A program made the translations under genes and the position numbers. A stretch of DNA of 64,000 bases from Streptomyces griseus subsp. griseus (GTDB lineage Bacteria; Actinomycetota; Actinomycetes; Streptomycetales; Streptomycetaceae): NCBI RefSeq assembly GCF_000720255.1, contig NZ_JOJE01000032.1, forward strand, positions 58,658 to 122,657, read 5' to 3'. Of the stretch, positions 57,320 to 64,000 are shown one piece after another. Below the pieces are notes generated by a model, which ran no database searches, was not told the origin of the DNA, and saw only the letters and a list, made by a program, of their open reading frames with translations. How positions within the stretch are numbered: position 1 is the stretch's first letter; every line of letters starts with the position of its first letter.

Positions 57320-58045
57320 TCAGACGGCGGCCGGGTCCTCCTCGACGAGGAGGTTACGGGTGCGGTTCGGGTCGACCGGGATGCCGGGGCCCATCGTGGT
57401 GCTGATGGCGGCCTTCTTGATGTAGCGACCCTTCGCGGCGGACGGCTTGAGACGGGTGATCTCCTCGAGCGCCGCGGCGTAGTTCTCCACCAGCTTGGTG
57501 TCCTCGAAGGACGTCTTGCCGATGATGAAGTGCAGGTTCGAGTGCTTGTCGACGCGGAACTCGATCTTGCCGCCCTTGATCTCGGTGACGGCCTTGGCCA
57601 CGTCGGGGGTGACGGTGCCGGTCTTCGGGTTCGGCATCAGGCCACGCGGACCGAGCACACGGCCGAGGCGGCCGACCTTGCCCATGAGGTCCGGGGTGGC
57701 GACGACGGCGTCGAAGTCCAGACGGCCCTTCGAGACCTCGTCGATCAGTTCGTCGGAGCCGACGATGTCGGCGCCCGCGGCCTCCGCGGCCGCAGCACGG
57801 TCACCGGTCGCGAAGACCAGGACCCGGGCAGTCTTGCCGGTGCCGTGCGGCAGGTTCACGGTGCCACGGACCATCTGGTCGGCCTTGCGCGGGTCGACGC
57901 CCAGACGGAAGGCGACCTCGACGGTGCCGTCGAACTTGGTCGTGGAGGTGTCCTTGGCGAGACGGACGGCCTCGAGCGGGGCGTAGAGCTTTTCCCGGTC
58001 GACCTTGGCGTCCGCAGCGCGGAGAGACTTGCTGCGCTTGCTCAC
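57320..58045 (-). CDS. rplA: 50S ribosomal protein L1
   Basis: A 241-aa L1-stalk protein that binds 23S rRNA and its own mRNA. Start [20 protein letters not shown], with [18 protein letters not shown] as the family signature. GTG start with AGGAG upstream. Coupled to rplK, 94 bp upstream. Confidence 0.98.
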   Translation of the reverse strand: MSKRSKSLRAADAKVDREKLYAPLEAVRLAKDTSTTKFDGTVEVAFRLGVDPRKADQMVRGTVNLPHGTGKTARVLVFATGDRAAAAEAAGADIVGSDELIDEVSKGRLDFDAVVATPDLMGKVGRLGRVLGPRGLMPNPKTGTVTPDVAKAVTEIKGGKIEFRVDKHSNLHFIIGKTSFEDTKLVENYAAALEEITRLKPSAAKGRYIKKAAISTTMGPGIPVDPNRTRNLLVEEDPAAV

Positions 58046-58139
58046 TACTGCTCCTGAGTGTTCTGAAGGAGTCGTGGTACGGGCCGAGCAGGCCCTGCCA
58101 CGCGCGGCCGAAGCCGCATGTCTGCAACGAAAGTGGGGG

Positions 58140-58574
58140 TCAGCCCTCGACCGTGACGCCCATGGAACGCGCGGTACCGGCGATGATCTTCGCGGCGGCG
58201 TCCAGGTCGTTGGCGTTGAGGTCGGGCAGCTTGGTCTGGGCGATCTCGCGGACCTGCGCCTCGGTGATCTTGGCGACCTTGGTCTTGTGCGGCTCGCCGG
58301 AGCCCTTCTCGATGCCCGCGGCCTTGAGGATCATCTTGGCGGCCGGAGGCGTCTTGGTGATGAAGGTGAAGGAACGGTCCTCGTAGACCGTGATCTCCAC
58401 CGGGATGACCCAGCCACGCTGCGACTCGGTCGCGGCGTTGTAGGCCTTGCAGAACTCCATGATGTTCACGCCGTGCTGACCCAGCGCGGGGCCGACCGGC
58501 GGAGCCGGGTTGGCGGCACCGGCCTGGATCTGGAGCTTGATGAGCCCCGTGACCTTCTTCTTCTTGGGAGGCAT
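58140..58574 (-). CDS. rplK: 50S ribosomal protein L11
   Basis: A 144-aa protein of the GTPase-associated centre. Start [20 protein letters not shown] with [20 protein letters not shown]. The ATG at 58574 with GGAGAGC is used; the longer frame has no ribosome site. In this genus L11 is linked to the stringent response and thiostrepton sensitivity. Confidence 0.98.
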   Translation of the reverse strand: MPPKKKKVTGLIKLQIQAGAANPAPPVGPALGQHGVNIMEFCKAYNAATESQRGWVIPVEITVYEDRSFTFITKTPPAAKMILKAAGIEKGSGEPHKTKVAKITEAQVREIAQTKLPDLNANDLDAAAKIIAGTARSMGVTVEG

Positions 58575-58671
58575 TGCTCTCCGGGTCCTTTCGGTTCGGG
58601 TCCTGCCTGCACCCGGGGACCACCCGAACGCAGGCATACCGCACAACGATAACGGGTATAGATGCGCGGCC

Positions 58672-58716
58672 AAAAACCGAGCAGGTCAGGCAATCGTGCG
58701 AGCGATCGCCTGACCT
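58672..58716 (-). terminator. nusG terminator
   Basis: AGGTCAGGCAATCG and CGATCGCCTGACCT form a 14-bp stem with one mismatch and a 6-nt loop; the minus strand continues with GCTCGGTTTTT. It separates secE-nusG from rplKA. Confidence 0.88.
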
Positions 58717-58742
58717 GGTCGGAAGCTCTTCCGGGAAGAAGC

Positions 58743-58790
58743 CAGTTCTTCTGGATCTAGCTCTTCCGGATCTAGTTCTTCTGGATCTGG
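58743..58790 (-). repeat. Threefold 15-bp repeat at the end of nusG
   Basis: On the minus strand the last codons and stop of nusG (ATCCAGAAGAACTAG) are followed by ATCCGGAAGAGCTAG and ATCCAGAAGAACTGG. Two extra copies of the gene end lie after the real stop. Confidence 0.8.
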
Positions 58791-59638
58791 TCGAAGGAGA
58801 GCTCGACCGGCGTCTCGCGGCCGAAGATCTCGACGAGGCCCTTGACCTTCTTCGAGTCGGGGTTGATCTCGTTGATGGTCGCCTGGAGCGTGGCGAACGG
58901 GCCGTCGGTGACGGTGACCGAGTCGCCCACCTCGAAGTCCAGCACCTGGACCTCGACCTTGCGCTGCGGAGCCGGCTTGCCCTCGGCCTCGGCGGCCTCG
59001 CGGGCGGCCTTCTCCTCGGCCTCCGGGGCGAGCATCTTGACGATCTCGTCCAGCGTCAGCGGGTACGGGTCGTAGGCGTTGCCCACGAAGCCGGTGACAC
59101 CGGGGGTGTTGCGGACGACACCCCAGGACTCGTTGGTCAGGTCCATGCGCACCAGGACGTAGCCGGGAAGCTTGTTCTGGCGGATGGTCTTGCGGTCGCC
59201 GTTCTTGATCTGGACGACCTCTTCCTGCGGCACCTCGGCCTGGAAGATGTAGTCCTCGACGTTCAGCGAGACGGCACGCTGCTCGAGGTTGGTCTTCACG
59301 CGGTTCTCGTAACCGGCGTAGGTGTGGATGACGTACCACTCGCCGGGGAGGGTGCGCAGCTCCTCACGCAGGGCCTGGATGGGGTCGACGGGCTCGGCCT
59401 CTTCCTCGGCGACCTCGTCCTCGACGGTCTCCTCGGCGGTCTCGTCGTCGGCGTCCTCGTCCGCGTCGTCCGCGTCGTCCTCGTCCACGACGGTCAGAGC
59501 GGCCTCCTCGGCCGGCTCCCCCGCTTCGGCCTCGGCAGCCTCGAACTCGTCCTGCTCGTCCGCGCCCTCGACGATGTCGAGCTCGTCATCGACCGACTCA
59601 TCGGGCTCGATGGCGTCGTTCAGGTTCGGGTCAGACAC
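58772..59638 (-). CDS. nusG: Transcription termination/antitermination protein NusG
   Basis: A 288-aa protein. Residues 1-110 are a long acidic extension ([19 protein letters not shown]), usual in streptomycetes. The NGN domain follows ([40 protein letters not shown]), then the KOW domain ([20 protein letters not shown]) to the end FDQIQKN. GTG start with AGGAAGAAG upstream. Its last codons are copied twice downstream. Confidence 0.97.
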   Translation of the reverse strand: MSDPNLNDAIEPDESVDDELDIVEGADEQDEFEAAEAEAGEPAEEAALTVVDEDDADDADEDADDETAEETVEDEVAEEEAEPVDPIQALREELRTLPGEWYVIHTYAGYENRVKTNLEQRAVSLNVEDYIFQAEVPQEEVVQIKNGDRKTIRQNKLPGYVLVRMDLTNESWGVVRNTPGVTGFVGNAYDPYPLTLDEIVKMLAPEAEEKAAREAAEAEGKPAPQRKVEVQVLDFEVGDSVTVTDGPFATLQATINEINPDSKKVKGLVEIFGRETPVELSFDQIQKN

Positions 59639-59679
59639 GATGGCTGCTTCTTCCTGGATACATAGGGGTGGAACATGCG

Positions 59680-59707
59680 AAAAGGGGCGCCGGGTACCTC
59701 GGCGCCC
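59680..59707 (-). terminator. Hairpin between secE and nusG
   Basis: GGGCGCCG (59685-59692) and CGGCGCCC (59700-59707) pair; the minus strand continues with CTTTTCG. Partial termination between secE and nusG is possible. Confidence 0.7.
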
Positions 59708-59719
59708 TTCGCTCTAGGC

Positions 59720-60007
59720 TCAGCCGAAGACGTACTTGGCGGCGTGGCTGAGTCCATAGTCAATCACGGTCACAAGGCCGATCATGATGACGACGAAGAC
59801 GATCACAACGGTCGTGTACGTCGTCAGCTGATTACGCGTAGGCCAGACGACCTTGCGAAGTTCAGCGATGATCTGGCGATAGAAAAGCGCGAGGCGCTTC
59901 AGCGGGCCCTTCTTGGCGCGCTTGCCGCCCTTGCGAGCCTTCTTCTTGGACTCGGGCGCCTCGTCCTGGGCATCAGGCGTGTCGATGGAGCCCACGGCGT
60001 CCGCCAT
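59720..60007 (-). CDS. secE: Preprotein translocase subunit SecE
   Basis: A 95-aa subunit of the SecYEG channel. Lys-rich N-terminus (SKKKARKGGKRAKKG), the SecE motif ELRKVVWPTRNQLTTYT, and one TM (VVIVFVVIMIGLVTVIDYG). Downstream of tRNA-Trp and upstream of nusG, as in other actinomycetes. Confidence 0.98.
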   Translation of the reverse strand: MADAVGSIDTPDAQDEAPESKKKARKGGKRAKKGPLKRLALFYRQIIAELRKVVWPTRNQLTTYTTVVIVFVVIMIGLVTVIDYGLSHAAKYVFG

Positions 60008-60115
60008 TCGTCCTCACCTGTTCCCGGGTCGTGGCCGTGCCGCGCCCGGTCTGAGCCGCACGGCGGTGCATTTCTGTACGTACATGCGCACACATCCTGG
60101 CGAAGGTGTGTGTAG

Positions 60116-60188
60116 CAGGGCCGGAGGGACTTGAACCCCCAACCGCTGGTTTTGGAGACCAGTGCTCTACCAATTGAGCTACGACCCT
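60116..60188 (-). tRNA. tRNA-Trp (anticodon CCA)
   Basis: On the minus strand AGGGTCGTAGCTCAATTGGT begins a full cloverleaf of 73 nt: acceptor AGGGTCG/CGGCCCT, D arm GCTC/GAGC, anticodon stem CTGGT/ACCAG with loop CTCCAAA, T arm GGGGG-TTCAAGT-CCCTC, discriminator G. CCA is not encoded. Located upstream of secE. Confidence 0.95.
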
Positions 60189-60423
60189 TTGTGTGTCCCC
60201 AACGTACCGCATCCGACCGAGTGCTCGGTGTGCACCGGCTGGCACGGCTGCTGAAGGCCAACGAGGTGAGAGTGTACGTGTTCCTGGGCGCCTCGTCGAA
60301 CAGAAAGCGCCCGCCCGGGCCCCTCAGGCGGAAGATCGCCGGTCGGAAGCGCCAAGATCGCCCAGGCCACTGCACGGTTTCCGGACACTTGTTCAGGTCC
60401 TGGTCCGGTGCTGTTCAGTCTGT

Positions 60424-60448
60424 GAAACCCCCGTGCCGGGGGAGTTTC
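60424..60448 (+). other. Leader hairpin upstream of aspC
   Basis: GAAACCCCCG pairs with CGGGG and GTTTC around a 3-nt loop, with a 2-nt bulge, 20-25 bp before the start. It may influence translation initiation; function unknown. Confidence 0.5.
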
Positions 60449-60469
60449 CGGTCTGAAACGATGGGCTCC

Positions 60470-61696
60470 ATGAGCGCTGCAATCCCTCCCACCGAGCGCC
60501 GGGTCTCCGCCCGCATCGGCGCGATCTCCGAGTCTGCGACCCTTGCCGTGGACGCCAAGGCGAAGGCCCTCAAGGCCGCCGGGCGTCCGGTGATCGGCTT
60601 CGGCGCGGGTGAGCCCGACTTCCCGACGCCCGACTACATCGTCGAGGCCGCTGTCGAGGCCTGCAAGAACCCCAAGTACCACCGCTACACGCCGGCCGGC
60701 GGCCTGCCCGAGCTGAAGGCCGCGATCGCCGCGAAGACCCTGCGCGACTCCGGCTACGAGGTCGACGCCTCCCAGGTCCTGGTGACCAACGGCGGCAAGC
60801 AGGCCATCTACGAGGCGTTCGCCGCCATCCTGGACCCGGGCGACGAGGTCATCGTCCCGGCGCCGTACTGGACGACGTACCCGGAGTCGATCCGCCTCGC
60901 CGGCGGTGTCCCGGTCGAGGTCGTCGCCGACGAGACGACCGGGTACCGCGTCTCCGTGGAGCAGCTGGAGGCGGCCCGCACCGAGAACACCAAGGTGCTG
61001 CTGTTCGTCTCCCCCTCCAACCCGACCGGCGCGGTCTACACCCGCGCGCAGATCGAGGAGATCGGCCGCTGGGCCGCCGAGAAGGGCCTGTGGGTCCTCA
61101 CCGACGAGATCTACGAGCACCTCGTCTACGGCGACGCGGAGTTCCACTCCCTGCCGGTGGTCGTGCCCGAACTGGCCGACAAGACCATCGTGGTCAACGG
61201 TGTCGCCAAGACGTACGCCATGACGGGCTGGCGCGTGGGCTGGGTCATCGGCCCGAAGGACGTCATCAAGGCCGCGACGAACCTCCAGTCGCACGCCACG
61301 TCGAACGTCTCCAACGTGGCCCAGGTGGCCGCCCTGGCCGCCGTCTCCGGCGACCTGGACGCCGTGGCGACGATGCGGGAGGCCTTCGACAGGCGCCGCA
61401 AGACCATCGTGCGGATGCTCAACGAGATCGACGGCGTGCTCTGCCCGGAGCCCGAGGGCGCGTTCTACGCCTACCCCTCGGTGAAGGCGCTGCTGGGCAA
61501 GGAGATCCGCGGCAAGCGTCCCGCGGACACGGTCGAGCTGGCCGCGCTCATCCTGGAGGAGGCCGAGGTCGCGGTCGTCCCCGGTGAGGCGTTCGGCACA
61601 CCGGGCTATCTGCGGCTGTCGTACGCGCTGGGTGACGAGGAACTCGTCGAGGGCGTGAGCCGGGTCCAGAAGCTGCTGGCGGAGGCGCGGGACTGA
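60470..61696 (+). CDS. aspC: Aspartate aminotransferase (PLP class I)
   Basis: A 408-aa aminotransferase exchanging amino groups between aspartate and 2-oxoglutarate. Features are [45 protein letters not shown] and the PLP-lysine region [17 protein letters not shown] at 60470 is used; an ATG at 60461 (nine bases earlier) is also possible. On the plus strand, divergent from tRNA-Trp/secE. Substrate specificity is assigned by synteny and similarity. Confidence 0.93.
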   Translation: MSAAIPPTERRVSARIGAISESATLAVDAKAKALKAAGRPVIGFGAGEPDFPTPDYIVEAAVEACKNPKYHRYTPAGGLPELKAAIAAKTLRDSGYEVDASQVLVTNGGKQAIYEAFAAILDPGDEVIVPAPYWTTYPESIRLAGGVPVEVVADETTGYRVSVEQLEAARTENTKVLLFVSPSNPTGAVYTRAQIEEIGRWAAEKGLWVLTDEIYEHLVYGDAEFHSLPVVVPELADKTIVVNGVAKTYAMTGWRVGWVIGPKDVIKAATNLQSHATSNVSNVAQVAALAAVSGDLDAVATMREAFDRRRKTIVRMLNEIDGVLCPEPEGAFYAYPSVKALLGKEIRGKRPADTVELAALILEEAEVAVVPGEAFGTPGYLRLSYALGDEELVEGVSRVQKLLAEARD

Positions 61697-61712
61697 CGTC
61701 CACCTCGCGTCG

Positions 61713-61748
61713 CGGGGGTCACTTCCGAATTTTCGGAGGTGGCCCCCG
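61713..61748 (+). terminator. aspC terminator
   Basis: CGGGGGTCACTTCCGAA pairs with TTCGGAGGTGGCCCCCG (with G-T pairs) around a short AT loop, 15 bp after the stop of aspC. Confidence 0.8.
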
Positions 61749-61822
61749 TTGCTGTGTGCGAGCAAGACCACGTTCGGGGAAAGAGCTACCGGCGCGGCGG
61801 TGACGTACGGCAGGATCTTTGG

Positions 61823-62860
61823 ATGGAGCGTGTACGTGATGTCTCTGAGCTGCCGAAGGCCCATCTGCACCTGCACTTCACCGGTTCGATGCGGCCCGGC
61901 ACCGTGCTGGAACTGGCCGACAAGCACGGCGTCCGCCTGCCCGACGCGCTGACGGAGGCGCTGACGAGCGGCGAGCCGCCGAAGTTGCGGGCGACGGACG
62001 AGCGGGGCTGGTTCCGCTTCCAGCGTCTGTACGACGCCGCCCGGTCGTGCCTGCGGGAGCCGGAGGACATCCAGCGCCTGGTCAGGGAGGCCGCCGAGGA
62101 GGACGTACGGGACGGCTCGGGCTGGTTGGAGATCCAGGTGGACCCGACGTCGTACGCGCCCCGTCTCGGCGGTCTGATCCCCGCTCTGGAGATCATCCTG
62201 GACGCCGTGGAGACGGCGTCGCGGGAGACGGGCCTCGGTATGCGGGTCCTGGTGGCCGCGAACCGTATGAAGCACCCGCTGGACGCCCGCACCCTGGCCC
62301 GCCTGGCCGTCCGCTACGCCGACCGGGGTGTGGTCGGGTTCGGGCTCTCCAACGACGAGCGGCGGGGCATGGCGAGGGACTTCGACCGTGCCTTCGCGAT
62401 CGCGCGGGAGGGCGGCCTGCTGTCCGCGCCGCACGGCGGCGAGCTGACCGGGCCGTCCTCGGTGCGCGACTGCCTGGACGACCTGCACGCGCAGCGCATC
62501 GGTCACGGGGTGCGGGCCGCGGAGGACCCGCGCGTGCTGACGCGGCTGGTGGAGCGGGGCATCACCTGCGAGGTGTGCCCGGCGTCGAACGTGGCGCTTG
62601 GCGTCTATGAGAAGCCGGAGGACGTTCCTCTGCGCACGCTCTTCGAGGCGGGCGTGCCGCTCGCTCTCGGCGCGGACGACCCCCTCCTGTTCGGCTCCCG
62701 GCTGGCCGCCCAGTACGACATCGCCCGCCGCCACCACGCCTTCACCGACGAGGAGCTGGCGGAACTGGCCCGGCAGTCGGTACGGGGGTCGGCGGCGCCG
62801 GCGGATGTGAAGGCGAAGCTGCTGGCGGGGGTGGACGACTGGCTGGCGCAGCCGGTGTGA
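61823..62860 (+). CDS. add: Adenosine deaminase family protein
   Basis: A 345-aa TIM-barrel deaminase. Zinc and catalytic motifs in order: HLHLHFTGS, SAPHGGELTG (HxGE), RIGHGVRA and LGADDPLLFG (canonical S/T-x-DDP). It probably converts adenosine to inosine in purine salvage. ATG at 61823; a longer frame starting at 61739 covers the aspC terminator and is not used. Confidence 0.88.
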   Translation: MERVRDVSELPKAHLHLHFTGSMRPGTVLELADKHGVRLPDALTEALTSGEPPKLRATDERGWFRFQRLYDAARSCLREPEDIQRLVREAAEEDVRDGSGWLEIQVDPTSYAPRLGGLIPALEIILDAVETASRETGLGMRVLVAANRMKHPLDARTLARLAVRYADRGVVGFGLSNDERRGMARDFDRAFAIAREGGLLSAPHGGELTGPSSVRDCLDDLHAQRIGHGVRAAEDPRVLTRLVERGITCEVCPASNVALGVYEKPEDVPLRTLFEAGVPLALGADDPLLFGSRLAAQYDIARRHHAFTDEELAELARQSVRGSAAPADVKAKLLAGVDDWLAQPV

Positions 62861-62879
62861 GGCCGGGTTTGGTCGGGTT

Positions 62880-63935
62880 TCAGAGGCTGACGCCGACCGT
62901 CACCGGTTCGTTGACCAGCGTGATCCCGAAGGCCTCTCGCACCCCGGCGACGACCTCGCGGGCCAGCGTCAGCAGGTCCTCGGTGGTCGCCTCGCCGCGG
63001 TTGGTGAGGGCGAGGGTGTGCTTGGTGGAGATGCGGGCGGGGCCGGTGCCGTACCCCTTGGTGAAGCCGGCCTTGTCGATCAGCCAGGCCGCGGAGGTCT
63101 TGGTGTGTCCCGCCCCCGCCGGGTAGGCGGGGGGCTCGACGCCCTCGCCCAGGCGCTCCTTCACGCGCGCGTGGAAGACGGCGAAGTCGGCGTCGGTGAG
63201 GATCGGATTCGTGAAGAAGGAACCGGCCGACCAGGTGTCGTGGTCCTCGGGGTCCAGCACCATGCCCTTGCCGGCGCGCAGCTTCAGCACGGTGTCGCGA
63301 GCGTCGGAGAGCGGCACGCGGTCGCCGGGCTCTACCCCGAGTGCGCGGGCCGTCTCGGCGTACTTGAGCGGTGCGGAGAGCCCTCCGGCGTCCTCCAGCT
63401 CGAAGCGGACGCGCAGGACGACGTAGCGCTCGGGGTCGGCCTTGAAGCGGCTGTGGCGGTAGGAGAAGGCGCAGTCGGCGTTTGTGAGGGCGACCGTCTC
63501 GCCGGCGCGACGGTCGTAGGCGATCACCTCGGTGATCGTGGAGGACACCTCCTGGCCGTACGCCCCCACGTTCTGGATCGGTGTCGCACCGGCCGACCCG
63601 GGGATCCCGGCGAGGCACTCGACCCCGGCCAGGCCCGCCTCCACGGTCCGGGCCACGGCGTCGGTCCACACCTCACCGGCGGCGAGCTCCAGCCGGGTGC
63701 CGACGAGCTCGTACCCCCGGGTGGCGATCCGCAGCGCGGTCCCCGCGAACCCCTTGTCCCCGATCACGAGATTCGACCCGCCGCCGACCACCAGCAACGG
63801 CGTCCCGGCGGCGTCGGCCTCCCGCACCGCGTCGATCACCTCGGCGTCGGTGGTCGCGGTCAACAGCCGAGTCGCGGGGCCGCCCAGCCTGAAGGTGGTC
63901 AGCGGGGCGAGGGGAGCGTCGTGGAGTTCCAGCAC
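62880..63935 (-). CDS. murB: UDP-N-acetylenolpyruvoylglucosamine reductase
   Basis: A 351-aa FAD enzyme reducing UDP-GlcNAc-enolpyruvate to UDP-MurNAc for peptidoglycan. FAD-binding features: TTFRLGGPATRLL, VVGGGSNLVIGD, AGIPGSAGATPIQNVGAYGQ; the substrate-binding part has YRHSRFK, SAGSFFTNP and the final EVVAGVREAFGITLVNEP. GTG start. Ends 19 bp from the adenosine deaminase stop, convergent with it. The region beyond 63936 is G-rich and non-coding to the window end. Confidence 0.97.
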   Translation of the reverse strand: MLELHDAPLAPLTTFRLGGPATRLLTATTDAEVIDAVREADAAGTPLLVVGGGSNLVIGDKGFAGTALRIATRGYELVGTRLELAAGEVWTDAVARTVEAGLAGVECLAGIPGSAGATPIQNVGAYGQEVSSTITEVIAYDRRAGETVALTNADCAFSYRHSRFKADPERYVVLRVRFELEDAGGLSAPLKYAETARALGVEPGDRVPLSDARDTVLKLRAGKGMVLDPEDHDTWSAGSFFTNPILTDADFAVFHARVKERLGEGVEPPAYPAGAGHTKTSAAWLIDKAGFTKGYGTGPARISTKHTLALTNRGEATTEDLLTLAREVVAGVREAFGITLVNEPVTVGVSL

Positions 63936-64000
63936 GCGCTCAAGAGTACGAGACCGTGGGGTGCGGGGGTGCGGGGTGTGCGGGGGGGGCGGGTGCGGGG

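Noticed and set aside
60179..62737. Minus-strand open frame of 852 codons opposite aspC and add
   Set aside because: It crosses two certain genes, their terminator and the tRNA start; composition is that of a shadow.
63936..64000. G-rich stretch at the window end as a repeat array
   Set aside because: Only about 40 bp of irregular G-rich sequence is visible before the window stops; not enough to define a repeat.

Overview
The window is a piece of a Streptomyces chromosome, or that of a very close relative. The DNA is strongly GC-rich with GC-biased third codon positions and many GTG/TTG starts. It carries the order murB - add - aspC - tRNA-Trp - secE - nusG - rplK - rplA - two lipoproteins - rplJ - rplL - rpoB - rpoC - ... 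- rpsL - rpsG - fusA - tuf, known from streptomycete cores. It also carries a whiJ-type regulatory trio (XRE/DUF5753, DUF397, HATPase), WXG100/T7SS-like proteins and DUF1062. RpoB and RpsL show wild-type residues at the usual rifampicin and streptomycin resistance positions.

Layout. (1) 98-4593: a two-gene RNA-repair operon. The first protein joins an RNA ligase to a P-loop kinase. The second joins MJ1316-like, endonuclease/exonuclease/phosphatase, 2H phosphoesterase and eukaryotic-type poly(A) polymerase modules. (2) 4616-12102: two divergent wings of WXG100/type VII-secretion-like proteins facing each other across a promoter region with a 16-bp perfect palindrome. (3) 12145-15754: a Tat-exported multicopper oxidase operon (SnoaL-like, 4-TM protein, oxidase) with a divergent LysR regulator. 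About 44 bp of similar sequence flank this block as direct repeats, one of them being the 3' end of the neighbouring epimerase gene. (4) 15801-23042: accessory genes (epimerase, S41 peptidase, DUF1062, DUF1963-like, whiJ-type trio, a decayed HTH gene, Uma2-like protein), followed by a 228-bp MITE-like element. (5) 23398-27757: tuf, fusA, rpsG, rpsL on the minus strand, with a clear rpsL promoter. (6) 28072-45902: a roughly 18-kb siphophage-type tail gene cluster, mostly on the plus strand, lodged between rpsL and rpoC. It has a tail terminator, tail tube, frameshifted assembly chaperone, two tape measure paralogues, distal tail protein, three tandem receptor-binding paralogues plus a relic of a fourth, hub and fibre proteins, an amidase and two holin-like proteins. 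It has no capsid, portal, terminase, integrase or replication gene, so it looks like a non-contractile (F-type) tailocin or tail-like particle cluster rather than a prophage. (7) 45958-63935: rpoC, rpoB, rplL, rplJ with an attenuator leader, two lipoproteins, rplA, rplK, nusG, secE, tRNA-Trp (all minus), then aspC and add (plus) and murB (minus).

How it fits together. The housekeeping part supplies the core transcription and translation machinery. The accessory parts are mostly conflict or envelope systems: RNA repair, T7SS-like secreted proteins, a phage-tail particle with lysis genes, and a copper oxidase module. The two most interesting signals are the RNA-repair operon, which collects ligase, kinase and cyclic-phosphodiesterase activities (the three activities of fungal tRNA ligase) plus a poly(A)-polymerase module in two proteins, and the tail cluster with its diversified receptor-binding genes, collagen-like protein and a candidate operator family around its HTH regulator. 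All functions are read from sequence patterns; no database search was run.
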